DNA from: Thermodesulfovibrionales bacterium
GTDB lineage: Bacteria; Nitrospirota; Thermodesulfovibrionia; Thermodesulfovibrionales; SM23-35
NCBI GenBank assembly: GCA_020053565.1
Contig: JAGVMY010000082.1
Span: forward strand, 1 to 5,687
Reading direction: 5' to 3'
DNA: 5,687 nucleotides
Of this stretch, positions 1 to 5,043 are shown piece after piece. The notes under the pieces were generated by a model that was not told the DNA's origin, made no database searches, and was given only the letters and a program-made list of their open reading frames with translations. The first letter of the stretch is position 1, and each line of letters starts with the position of its first letter. A program made the position numbers and the translations under genes.

Positions 1-64
1 ATAGATACATTAAAGTACTATAGATACATTAAAGTACTATAGATACATTAAAGTACTATAGATA
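1..64. repeat. 19-bp direct tandem repeat, 3 full copies plus 7 nt, at the window edge
   Basis: The unit atagatacattaaagtact occurs perfectly at 1-19, 20-38 and 39-57, and its first 7 nt recur at 58-64 before the pattern breaks. The copies are identical, and the array touches the left edge, so its true length is unknown. The period is not a multiple of 3 and every frame is quickly closed by stops, so it is not coding. It lies just downstream of the EndoQ gene stop codon (70-72). It could be a variable-number repeat, an iteron-like array, or an assembly artefact at a contig end; the sequence does not decide between these. Confidence 0.9.
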
Positions 65-69
65 AGGTA

Positions 70-1341
70 TCAGAAGAGTTTTCTCTGATTACTCACATTT
101 GTTTTCTCCGTCTTTTCGAAAATTGTTATCTTTCCGTACTCCCCATCAAAACCCGGTTTAATATGAACATTACCTGCACGCATTCTCGATATAGCCTTTG
201 ACAGAACAGGTGAACCTGCTGATTCAATTTCATCAACAGAAGCGTTTATGAGTATCTTAAATTCATTGCCAAGTTTCTCAATCAATTTAAAATATTCATT
301 TTCAACAGTCTTACTGTTTACACCAACTTTTAAGGTCTCTGCAATGATTTCAGGTAAGGGAATGACAGAATAATAAGGTGGTGAACCTTCTGGCCTGAAA
401 CCATCTTCCCTGTCGGCGAGTTTTTCTACCCTGTGCATGACACCTATAGTGACCTTTTTCCCGCACACAGGGCAGAGATAGTTATGTTGTATTGTTTCTT
501 TTGGGGAAAGGCGTATGCCGCATGTCCTGTGTCCATCATAGTGATATTTCCCCTCCTGGGGGAAAAATTCAATTGTTCCTAAAAACCCTCTTTTGTTCTT
601 AATCGCATCGATTATGGCCTTATATGATATGTCAGTATCAAAAATAGTTGCTTCACGTCCGAGTTTTGCTGGTGAATGTGCATCCGAATTCGATATAAGG
701 GTAATATGGTCGAGATGCGAAAGTCGCCAGTTCATAGGAGGGTCTGATGAAAGACCTGTTTCGATAGAATACACATAAGGGGTCAGTTCCTCAAAACACT
801 CCTCAAAAGAATCAAAGCCTGAATTTGAACCAAAAATCGAAAAATGTGGTGTCCATGCATGGGCAGGCACAAGCATGGCTTCATCAGATATATCTCGTAT
901 GATTTTCAACAGCTCCTTTGCATCGAGTCCGAGAATAGGTCTTCCATCAGCTGAAAGGTTTCCGATCTTCGATAACGCAGCATTGATTTTTGAAGCGACA
1001 TTAAAATCAGGTATAAAGACAAGATTATGAATCTTTCGAATCCTTCCATTTTTGCTGTAGATACAGCTTATCTCTGTTGTGAGCATAAAAAAAACTTCTG
1101 ACCTGCACGATTCCGGAATATAGAGCTTTCTATAGTTATCTTTTAATTTAAATAAGTTATTGCTTGTTACTTCAAGTTTATCTTTTAGTTCAACAAACCA
1201 CTCAGGATGCGTGAAATCACCTGTGCCGATGACATCTATCCCTTTAAGCTGGGACCATTTCCAGAGATTCTCTACAGACATATCTGGGCTCGTCGCACGC
1301 GAATACCGCGAATGGATATGGAGATCTGCAATAAAACGCAT
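70..1341 (-). CDS. EndoQ-family DNA repair endonuclease (PHP domain plus zinc finger)
   Basis: I recognise this as EndoQ (TIGR00375-type). Archaeal and some bacterial members nick DNA 5' of deaminated bases (uracil, hypoxanthine, xanthine) and abasic sites. Numbered from the ATG at 1341 it is 423 aa, the length expected for the family. The N-terminal PHP metal site shows DLHIH (residues 6-10), GTGDFTHPEW (39-48), TEIS with E90, H105, PAHAW with H161, and SNSDAHS with D220 and H222. All these metal ligands appear intact. A zinc-finger-like segment follows, with H271, C274 and CPVC (C290, C293). The C-terminus has the family-like RMRAGNV and PGFDGEYG stretches. A TTG at 1347 is an alternative start two codons upstream, directly after the dedA stop codon. 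I prefer the ATG because PHP proteins of this family begin only a few residues before DLHIH. No clear Shine-Dalgarno is seen, so translational coupling to the upstream dedA gene is likely. It probably acts in the cytoplasm on the chromosome. Confidence 0.9.
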   Translation of the reverse strand: MRFIADLHIHSRYSRATSPDMSVENLWKWSQLKGIDVIGTGDFTHPEWFVELKDKLEVTSNNLFKLKDNYRKLYIPESCRSEVFFMLTTEISCIYSKNGRIRKIHNLVFIPDFNVASKINAALSKIGNLSADGRPILGLDAKELLKIIRDISDEAMLVPAHAWTPHFSIFGSNSGFDSFEECFEELTPYVYSIETGLSSDPPMNWRLSHLDHITLISNSDAHSPAKLGREATIFDTDISYKAIIDAIKNKRGFLGTIEFFPQEGKYHYDGHRTCGIRLSPKETIQHNYLCPVCGKKVTIGVMHRVEKLADREDGFRPEGSPPYYSVIPLPEIIAETLKVGVNSKTVENEYFKLIEKLGNEFKILINASVDEIESAGSPVLSKAISRMRAGNVHIKPGFDGEYGKITIFEKTEKTNVSNQRKLF

Positions 1342-1347
1342 TGACAA

Positions 1348-1968
1348 TTATACCAAAGGTTTTTGTCTTCTTCTATGCCAAAAAATGTAGGCAATTACAA
1401 GCAAAACACAACCAACAATAATGTACAGAGTCCACTGTTTGCTTACTTCTATAACCTTTTCTTTGTTATTACCAACAAAATATCCGATATATGCAAGCAC
1501 CAAGACCCAGATGCTCGCACCAAATGCAGTATAAAAACAAAATTTTTTAAGGTTCATTCGGGCTAAGCCGGCAGGAAATGATATGTAGTGCCGTACACCC
1601 AGGATAAGTCTTCCTATGAATGTACTGATATTGCCGTGTTTGAGGAAAAATATTTCTCCTTTAATGAAATGATTATGTGAAACTCCAAAGTATTTTCCGT
1701 ATTTGAGTATGAATGGTCTCCCAAAATAGATTGCAATAGCATAGTTGAAAAGTGCGCCTAACACGCTCCCGAGCGTGCCTGATAGTATTACACCTATCCA
1801 GCTCATCTGGTTTTGTGAGATAAGATATCCTGCAGGGGGTATTACGAGTTCAGAAGGAAGCGGAATAAAGGTGCTCTCGATAAACATCAAGAACATAATA
1901 CCTGGATAACCCATCGTTCCAATAGTTTTTACAAGCCAATCTAAAAAAGTATAAATGGTAGTCATCAT
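1348..1968 (-). CDS. DedA-family membrane protein (VTT/SNARE-associated domain)
   Basis: A 206-aa inner-membrane protein of typical DedA length. Family hallmarks are visible. FIESTFIPLPSE (residues 29-40) carries two acidic residues, E31 and E40, in the re-entrant region. The GTLGSVLGALFNYAIA stretch (64-79) and YFGRPF (81-86) follow. The sequence FLKHG (108-112) then R120, R126 and SFPAGLARM (130-138) form the conserved arginine motif. The essential acidic residues and two arginines known from E. coli YqjA-type proteins therefore seem present. Hydrophobic segments lie at about 20-50, 55-83, 113-135, 143-166 and 177-197, with a basic C-terminus (HRRRQK). DedA proteins are linked to lipid flipping (including undecaprenyl phosphate in some members), proton-motive-force maintenance and antimicrobial resistance. 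The substrate of this one cannot be told. There are two adjacent ATGs (1968 and 1965) and no good Shine-Dalgarno. It is the first gene of a pair with the EndoQ gene. Confidence 0.92.
   Translation of the reverse strand: MMTTIYTFLDWLVKTIGTMGYPGIMFLMFIESTFIPLPSELVIPPAGYLISQNQMSWIGVILSGTLGSVLGALFNYAIAIYFGRPFILKYGKYFGVSHNHFIKGEIFFLKHGNISTFIGRLILGVRHYISFPAGLARMNLKKFCFYTAFGASIWVLVLAYIGYFVGNNKEKVIEVSKQWTLYIIVGCVLLVIAYIFWHRRRQKPLV
1928..1955 (+). promoter_or_regulatory. Alternative upstream promoter candidate for the kimA leader
   Basis: TTTACA (1928-1933, 5/6) and TATAAA (1950-1955, 5/6) are separated by 16 nt on the plus strand, inside the 5' end of the oppositely oriented dedA gene. A start near 1962 would give a leader that contains the whole aptamer with room to spare. 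The local AT-richness makes a chance match possible. Confidence 0.3.
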
Positions 1969-1985
1969 ATGAAAAGTGCTATTTA

Positions 1986-2014
1986 AGTATAAAGACTTGA
2001 CAAAATATTTTAAA
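1986..2014 (-). promoter_or_regulatory. Candidate sigma-70 promoter for the dedA-EndoQ unit
   Basis: On the minus strand, TTTAAA (2009-2014, 4/6 to the -35 consensus) is followed by a 17-nt spacer and TATACT (1986-1991, 5/6 to the -10). Transcription would start near 1979, giving a leader of only about 11 nt before the dedA ATG at 1968, which agrees with the lack of a Shine-Dalgarno sequence there. It overlaps the plus-strand promoter candidate facing kimA. Confidence 0.45.
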
Positions 2015-2023
2015 GGGTATAGT
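1997..2023 (+). promoter_or_regulatory. Candidate promoter for the kimA riboswitch leader
   Basis: A perfect -35 hexamer TTGACA (1997-2002) is followed by TATAGT (2018-2023, 5/6) at a short 15-nt spacing; TAGTGT (2020-2025) gives a 17-nt spacing but a poorer -10. The start would be near 2030, right at the 5' edge of the riboswitch P1 helix, so a full aptamer would need the start to be at or just before this point. A second candidate lies further upstream (1928-1955). Confidence 0.4.
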
Positions 2024-2026
2024 GTT

Positions 2027-2160
2027 CAAATGTAGCCTAAATCCCGATACATCGGGATGCGGGGGACCCAGTATTTGGGGCGTATTTCCCGGAAATTTCC
2101 GGGAATAGGGCACTTCCAAGCCCGAGCCCGACAGCTAACCTCGCAGGTATTTGGAAGGGC
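2027..2160 (+). promoter_or_regulatory. c-di-AMP riboswitch (ydaO/yuaA class)
   Basis: The leader carries the conserved ydaO core: GGGGGACCCA (2061-2070), TTGGGGCGTATT (2075-2086), AGGGCA (2107-2112) and the hallmark CCCGACAGCTAACCTCG (2127-2143) followed by AGG. The fold can be traced. A P1-like closing helix is formed by GCCT (2035-2038) with AGGT (2145-2148), possibly extended by CAAAT (2027-2031) with ATTTG (2149-2153). One hairpin has arms 2041-2047 and 2052-2058. Another has arms 2086-2092 and 2099-2105. A GGGC/GCCC hairpin (2108-2111, 2120-2123) has a loop, CTTCCAA (2113-2119), complementary to TTGGAAG (2151-2157), which matches the class pseudoknot. Known members bind two c-di-AMP molecules and turn gene expression off. 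Its position ahead of a KimA homologue matches B. subtilis ydaO (kimA), after which the class was named. Confidence 0.95.
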
Positions 2161-2174
2161 AAAGGATCGAAAAT

Positions 2175-2200
2175 AAGACCGCTGCCCGGCGGTCTTTTTT
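2175..2200 (+). terminator. Intrinsic terminator, expression platform of the riboswitch
   Basis: AAGACCGC (2175-2182) pairs perfectly with GCGGTCTT (2189-2196) around a 6-nt loop (TGCCCG), followed directly by further T residues to 2200. This is a strong Rho-independent terminator 15 nt after the aptamer and 33 nt before the kimA start. By analogy with B. subtilis ydaO, c-di-AMP binding should favour termination. I do not see an obvious strong antiterminator. GGGCA (2157-2161), at the aptamer's 3' end, can pair with TGCCC in the terminator loop, and GCGG (2059-2062) with CCGC of the stem, but both are short. Confidence 0.88.
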
Positions 2201-2201
2201 A

Positions 2202-2231
2202 TTTCCCTCCTGCTGCCCTCTGAGGAGGAAA
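2202..2231 (+). promoter_or_regulatory. kimA: Hairpin able to mask the kimA Shine-Dalgarno sequence
   Basis: The ribosome binding site GAGGAGGA (2222-2229) sits 4 nt before the kimA ATG at 2233. Its GGAGGAAA part (2224-2231) is complementary to TTTCCCTCC (2202-2210) apart from one bulged C, giving an 8-bp stem over a 13-nt loop. The loop contains TGCCCT (2214-2219), which is complementary to AGGGCA (2156-2161) at the aptamer's 3' end. Masking of the SD is therefore structurally possible. Whether it regulates translation is inference. Confidence 0.45.
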
Positions 2232-2232
2232 T

Positions 2233-4041
2233 ATGTCTATCAAGAGATTTCTCATCGGCCAGCCTATTGAAACAATCAAAGAAAAACGCGAGAGACTTAC
2301 AAAACTAACGGGCCTTGCCATATTCTCATCCGATGCACTTTCTTCTGTGGCATATGCAACAGAAGAGATACTTCTCGCGCTTATTATTGCTGGAAGTTTG
2401 CTCCTGAGCTATACCCTCCCTGTCGGTATAGCTATCGCAGTTCTTATTATAATAGTTGCCACATCATATTATCAGGTTATCCACGCATATCCAACCGGTG
2501 GTGGAGCCTACATTGTAGCAAAAGAAAACCTCGGAATAAATGCAGGTCTTGTTGCAGGTGCAGCGCTCCTCATTGACTATGTGATGACAGTTGCAGTCAG
2601 TGTAACCGCAGGTATTGCCGCTCTCACCTCAGCATTCCCCTATTTATATGAACACAGAGTCCTTGTATGCATTATTGCAATCATTCTCATTTCAATAGCC
2701 AATTTAAGAGGTGTAAGAGAAGCGGGGGTAGTATTCTCTTTCCCAACGTATGCCTTTATCGGGAGCCTCCTTTTATTGTTATCTATTGGGTTTACGGGAT
2801 ATTTTTTTGAGCCTCAACCCCATTTTGTCAAAGACATACAGCCTTCGGGGGATTTTATCGCCCTTTTTATTATACTCAGGGCATTTTCATCGGGGTGCGC
2901 AGCACTTACAGGAATAGAGGCTGTTGCAAACGGCGTACAGGCATTTAAACCACCTGAAGCAAAAAATGCAGGTGTTACCCTGATCTGGCTTGCTGTAATC
3001 TTAGCAACATTCTTCGCGGGAATTACCTTTTTATCTCATCATTTTGCAATCCTTCCGCGAGAAGAAGAAACGGTTCTTTCCCAACTTGCAACTGTGGTTA
3101 CAGGGAGAGGAGTGCTTTATTATATGGTACAGTTTTCGACCTCTTTAATCCTTATCCTCGCTGCAAATACAAGTTTTGCAGGATTTCCGAGACTTGCATC
3201 TTTTATAGCAAAGGACAGATATATGCCACGCCAGTTGAGTAACCTCGGTGACAGACTTGTTTTTTCCAATGGGATATTAATCCTTGCTACACTATCATCC
3301 TTACTCATTATCTTATTTCAAGGTAAAACTCATGCACTTATTCCACTTTACGCAGTAGGTGTGTTTTTAGCATTTACACTCTCTCAGGCAGGCATGGTCA
3401 AGCATTGGATTAAAAGTAAAGACGTTGGATGGAAAAAGAATATTATAATCAATGGGGTAGGTGCAGTCACTACTTGCATCGTCGTCATCATTATCGGTTT
3501 TACAAAATTTTATCATGGAGCATGGATTGTGATAATAGCAATACCAGGTATTGTCTATCTCACAAAGAAGATACACAGGCATTATGAATATGCAGCAGAA
3601 CAACTTTCTTTAAACGGTACGGTCATTGAGGAATATAAACACCATTCTGTTGTTGTCCCTATTTCAGGTGTGCATAAGGCAGTACTTGGAGCACTCAAGT
3701 ATGCAAAGTCACTTTCTGATGATGTGGGTGCTGTCTATGTGTGCTTAGACCCTATAGAGACTGAGAAGATCAGGGAAAAATGGGGGAAATATGGTATGGG
3801 AGTGCCTCTGATCATTCTTGAATCGCCATACCGCTCGATAACAGAGCCGTTGATTGACTATATTGAAGACGTAAAGAAAAGGTACAAAGATGGAATCGTG
3901 ACAGTTGTTCTCCCGGAATTTGTCCCGTCAAGATGGTGGCATCACCTCCTGCACAACCAGACTGCTTTGTTTATAAAAGGGATACTCCTGTTTAAAAAAG
4001 GGGTTTTTGCGACAAGTGTGCCATTCCATTTTAGAAAGTAA
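2233..4041 (+). CDS. kimA: KimA-type high-affinity K+ importer (APC superfamily)
   Basis: This is a 602-aa protein that I recognise as a homologue of B. subtilis KimA (formerly YdaO, about 607 aa), a homodimeric K+/H+ symporter of the APC superfamily. The N-terminal membrane part (about residues 25-445, expected 12 helices) begins with IKRFLIGQP and LTKLTGLAIFSSDALSSVAY (23-42, with D34 and Y41). It continues with AYPTGGGAYIVAKENLG (85-101), LIDYVMTVAVS (113-123, with D115, T119 and S123), SGCAALTGIEA (220-230, with T226 and E229) and HALIPLYAVGVF (367-378, with Y373). From memory these match the K+-site residues of B. subtilis KimA at a constant small offset. The C-terminal cytoplasmic domain (about 460-602) is USP-like, with VVVPISGVHKAVLGALKYA (473-491) and RWWHHLLHNQ (567-576). 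The gene stands alone behind a c-di-AMP riboswitch, which strongly supports the potassium role. It is full length with no disruption. Confidence 0.95.
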   Translation: MSIKRFLIGQPIETIKEKRERLTKLTGLAIFSSDALSSVAYATEEILLALIIAGSLLLSYTLPVGIAIAVLIIIVATSYYQVIHAYPTGGGAYIVAKENLGINAGLVAGAALLIDYVMTVAVSVTAGIAALTSAFPYLYEHRVLVCIIAIILISIANLRGVREAGVVFSFPTYAFIGSLLLLLSIGFTGYFFEPQPHFVKDIQPSGDFIALFIILRAFSSGCAALTGIEAVANGVQAFKPPEAKNAGVTLIWLAVILATFFAGITFLSHHFAILPREEETVLSQLATVVTGRGVLYYMVQFSTSLILILAANTSFAGFPRLASFIAKDRYMPRQLSNLGDRLVFSNGILILATLSSLLIILFQGKTHALIPLYAVGVFLAFTLSQAGMVKHWIKSKDVGWKKNIIINGVGAVTTCIVVIIIGFTKFYHGAWIVIIAIPGIVYLTKKIHRHYEYAAEQLSLNGTVIEEYKHHSVVVPISGVHKAVLGALKYAKSLSDDVGAVYVCLDPIETEKIREKWGKYGMGVPLIILESPYRSITEPLIDYIEDVKKRYKDGIVTVVLPEFVPSRWWHHLLHNQTALFIKGILLFKKGVFATSVPFHFRK

Positions 4042-4066
4042 CAGGCGTTTAATTTTTAGTTGTGAG

Positions 4067-4108
4067 TCTAATCACTGACAACTAATCACTGTTCACTGAT
4101 TACTGTTT
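4067..4108. repeat. Degenerate 7-bp tandem repeat (ACTGATT-like), about 6 units
   Basis: Cutting the sequence every 7 nt from 4067 gives TCTAATC, ACTGACA, ACTAATC, ACTGTTC, ACTGATT and ACTGTTT. CTAATCACTG occurs twice, exactly 14 nt apart (4068-4077 and 4082-4091). The array fills the gap between the convergent kimA and tRNA-Pro genes. It also overlaps a hairpin with arms 4056-4067 and 4074-4085 (11 pairs with one G-G mismatch, 6-nt loop). Heptamer arrays of this kind are found in intergenic regions of several bacteria. Any function is unknown. Confidence 0.6.
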
Positions 4109-4112
4109 TTTT
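4083..4112 (+). terminator. Weak possible terminator for kimA
   Basis: A second small hairpin is possible: TAATCA (4083-4088) with TGATTA (4097-4102), 3 nt before a run of seven T residues (4106-4112). The stem is short and all but one-third A/T, so termination strength is doubtful. No better terminator is seen between the kimA stop codon and the tRNA gene. Confidence 0.25.
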
Positions 4113-4116
4113 CTTA

Positions 4117-4193
4117 TGGTCGGGGCGAGCAGATTTGAACTGCCGACCACTCACACCCCAAGCGAGTGCGCTACCAGGCTGCGCTACGCCCCG
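4117..4193 (-). tRNA. tRNA-Pro (anticodon GGG), CCA encoded
   Basis: Reading the minus strand, the cloverleaf is complete. The acceptor stem is CGGGGCG with CGCCCCG. The D arm is GCGC-AGCCTGGTA-GCGC. The anticodon stem is CTCGC with GTGAG around the loop TTGGGGT, placing GGG at positions 34-36. The T arm is GGCAG-TTCAAAT-CTGCT. The 3' end is A73 followed by an encoded CCA (4117-4119). The total is 77 nt. It resembles bacterial tRNA-Pro (E. coli ProL has the same GGG anticodon) and reads CCC and CCU codons. Its 5' end is only 4 nt beyond the stop codon of the MerR-like gene, so it is probably cut out of the ihfA-merR transcript by RNase P. No separate promoter is evident. Confidence 0.96.
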
Positions 4194-4197
4194 ATTT

Positions 4198-4593
4198 TTA
4201 TGAAATAGTGTGGAGGATTTCCCTGAGTCTTTTTTTGACGTGCTCAATTGCTCTTGAGTGTTTATTGACTTCTATCGTCTGAACCTCAGGCTCAGAGGTG
4301 GGTTCAACAAGATGGATAGTGCCCCCGCCAAGCCTTTTTCTTACCCCTTCTATTGTATATCTTTCATCGTATAAAAGCTTCTTTACCTCAAGAATGAGCT
4401 CAATAGTCTTCTTTACATAAACCCTTTGACCTGATCTGCTTTTCCTCGGTTTCAGGAAGGGAAACTCTGATTCCCAATATCTGAGGACATAGGGTTCAGC
4501 ACCGACGATCTTGCTCACCTCTCCTATTTTATAGAAGAGCTTATCTGGAAGAGGTCTGTATGTCTTTACGCTTTCAGGAGCAGATTTATGCAT
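4198..4593 (-). CDS. Short MerR-family transcriptional regulator
   Basis: A 131-aa protein with a MerR-type winged helix-turn-helix: LFYKIGEVSKIVGAEPYVLRY (about residues 19-39), the wing PRKSRSGQRVY (49-59), and a second helical part LLYDERYTIEGVRKRLGGG (73-91). A Pro/Glu-rich linker (97-107) and a basic C-terminal helix (110-128) follow. The C-terminal part is only about 40 residues, with no cysteines and no drug- or metal-sensing domain, so no effector can be assigned. It may act as a constitutive DNA-binding or architectural factor. The start ATG overlaps the end of ihfA by 8 nt, a sign of translational coupling. The gene is transcribed with ihfA and followed by tRNA-Pro. Its targets cannot be inferred from sequence. 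Confidence 0.85.
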   Translation of the reverse strand: MHKSAPESVKTYRPLPDKLFYKIGEVSKIVGAEPYVLRYWESEFPFLKPRKSRSGQRVYVKKTIELILEVKKLLYDERYTIEGVRKRLGGGTIHLVEPTSEPEVQTIEVNKHSRAIEHVKKRLREILHTIS

Positions 4594-4870
4594 CTTGTTT
4601 CTCTATAGCAGATTTTAATTGATTGCTCGCTCTGAATGTCATTACTTTCCTTGGGGTTATTTCAAAGTCCTCACCTGTCTTGGGATTACGACCTTTTCGT
4701 GACGTCTTCTTTCTCACATTAAATGTACCAAAGCTAGAGACCTTGACTGACTCGCCTTCTACAAATGCTTGTTTCATCGTATCGAATAGTGTCTCAATGA
4801 TCTCCTGAGCCTCTTTTTTTGAAAGCCCTATTTTCTCAAAGATTACATCAACTAAATTTGCTTTTGTCAT
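4586..4870 (-). CDS. ihfA: Integration host factor alpha-like / HU-family DNA-bending protein
   Basis: A 94-aa nucleoid protein of the HU/IHF fold. The N-terminal helices MTKANLVDVIFEKIGLSKKEA (1-21) and EIIETLFDTMKQAF (23-36) form the dimer base. VKVSSFGTFNVRKKTSRKGRN (42-62) leads into the DNA-wrapping beta-arm RNPKTGEDFEI (61-71), including the proline that intercalates in DNA bends, and PRKVMTFRAS (73-82) follows. The GRNPKTGED stretch and the ITPRKVMTF sequence resemble E. coli IhfA more than IhfB, and linkage to a MerR gene is common for ihfA in related lineages (from memory). An HU homologue remains possible. The start is the ATG at 4870, with GGGGT about 4 nt upstream as a weak ribosome site. 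It is the first gene of the ihfA-merR-tRNA unit and has a consensus promoter. Confidence 0.9.
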   Translation of the reverse strand: MTKANLVDVIFEKIGLSKKEAQEIIETLFDTMKQAFVEGESVKVSSFGTFNVRKKTSRKGRNPKTGEDFEITPRKVMTFRASNQLKSAIEKQDA

Positions 4871-4894
4871 AAGTACCCCACTGTAATTTTCTTA

Positions 4895-4923
4895 ATTATA
4901 TTAAGGACATACACACTTGTCAA
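4895..4923 (-). promoter_or_regulatory. Consensus sigma-70 promoter of the ihfA-merR-tRNA unit
   Basis: On the minus strand, TTGACA (4918-4923) and TATAAT (4895-4900) both match the consensus exactly, with the ideal 17-nt spacer. The predicted start near 4888 leaves a leader of about 18 nt before the ihfA ATG. Such a perfect promoter suits a highly expressed nucleoid protein and a tRNA. Confidence 0.9.
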
Positions 4924-4962
4924 GAAGATTTTAGTTTAAAAGTTGCAAAATTCTTACAAGCC

Positions 4963-4975
4963 TAAATTTTTGATG
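4963..4975 (-). promoter_or_regulatory. Possible IHF-binding site upstream of ihfA
   Basis: CATCAAAAATTTA on the minus strand matches the E. coli IHF consensus WATCAANNNNTTR at all defined positions but the first. It lies about 75-87 nt upstream of the predicted ihfA start and about 70 nt upstream of the UbiD gene, in very AT-rich DNA. The match may be chance. If real it would suggest autoregulation of ihfA or control of the divergent gene. Confidence 0.25.
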
Positions 4976-5033
4976 CTATCTATTATTTAAAACAATGGTT
5001 TCTCTGTGGTAATATAAAGTCACATTTTCCTTT

Positions 5034-5040
5034 AAGGAGG
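5034..5040 (+). promoter_or_regulatory. Strong ribosome binding site of the UbiD gene
   Basis: AAGGAGG is a full match to the anti-SD sequence, only 3 nt before the ATG at 5044. This is closer than usual, but it is the only start that agrees with the family N-terminus. The 173-nt gap to the divergent ihfA holds no convincing plus-strand promoter. Confidence 0.75.
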
Positions 5041-5043
5041 TAT

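Noticed and set aside
1..64. CRISPR array
   Set aside because: The copies abut directly with no spacers between them, and no cas genes are present.
593..1566. Plus-strand open frames at 593-778, 1160-1390 and 1363-1566
   Set aside because: They lie antisense to EndoQ and DedA, lack recognisable domains, and are explained by the coding bias of the real minus-strand genes.
3120..3603. Minus-strand open frames at 3120-3308 and 3367-3603 within kimA
   Set aside because: kimA is clearly coding on the plus strand here; the antisense products have no protein-like motifs.
4117..4193. tRNA as an integration (att) site for a mobile element
   Set aside because: No integrase, no second copy of the tRNA 3' end in the window, and ordinary genes on both sides.
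4623..4808. Plus-strand open frame opposite ihfA
   Set aside because: It is a reverse-strand shadow of the conserved HU/IHF sequence.
4987..5015. Promoter for the UbiD gene (TTAAAA-17-TAATAT)
   Set aside because: Only 4/6 matches at each box in very AT-rich DNA; not better than chance.
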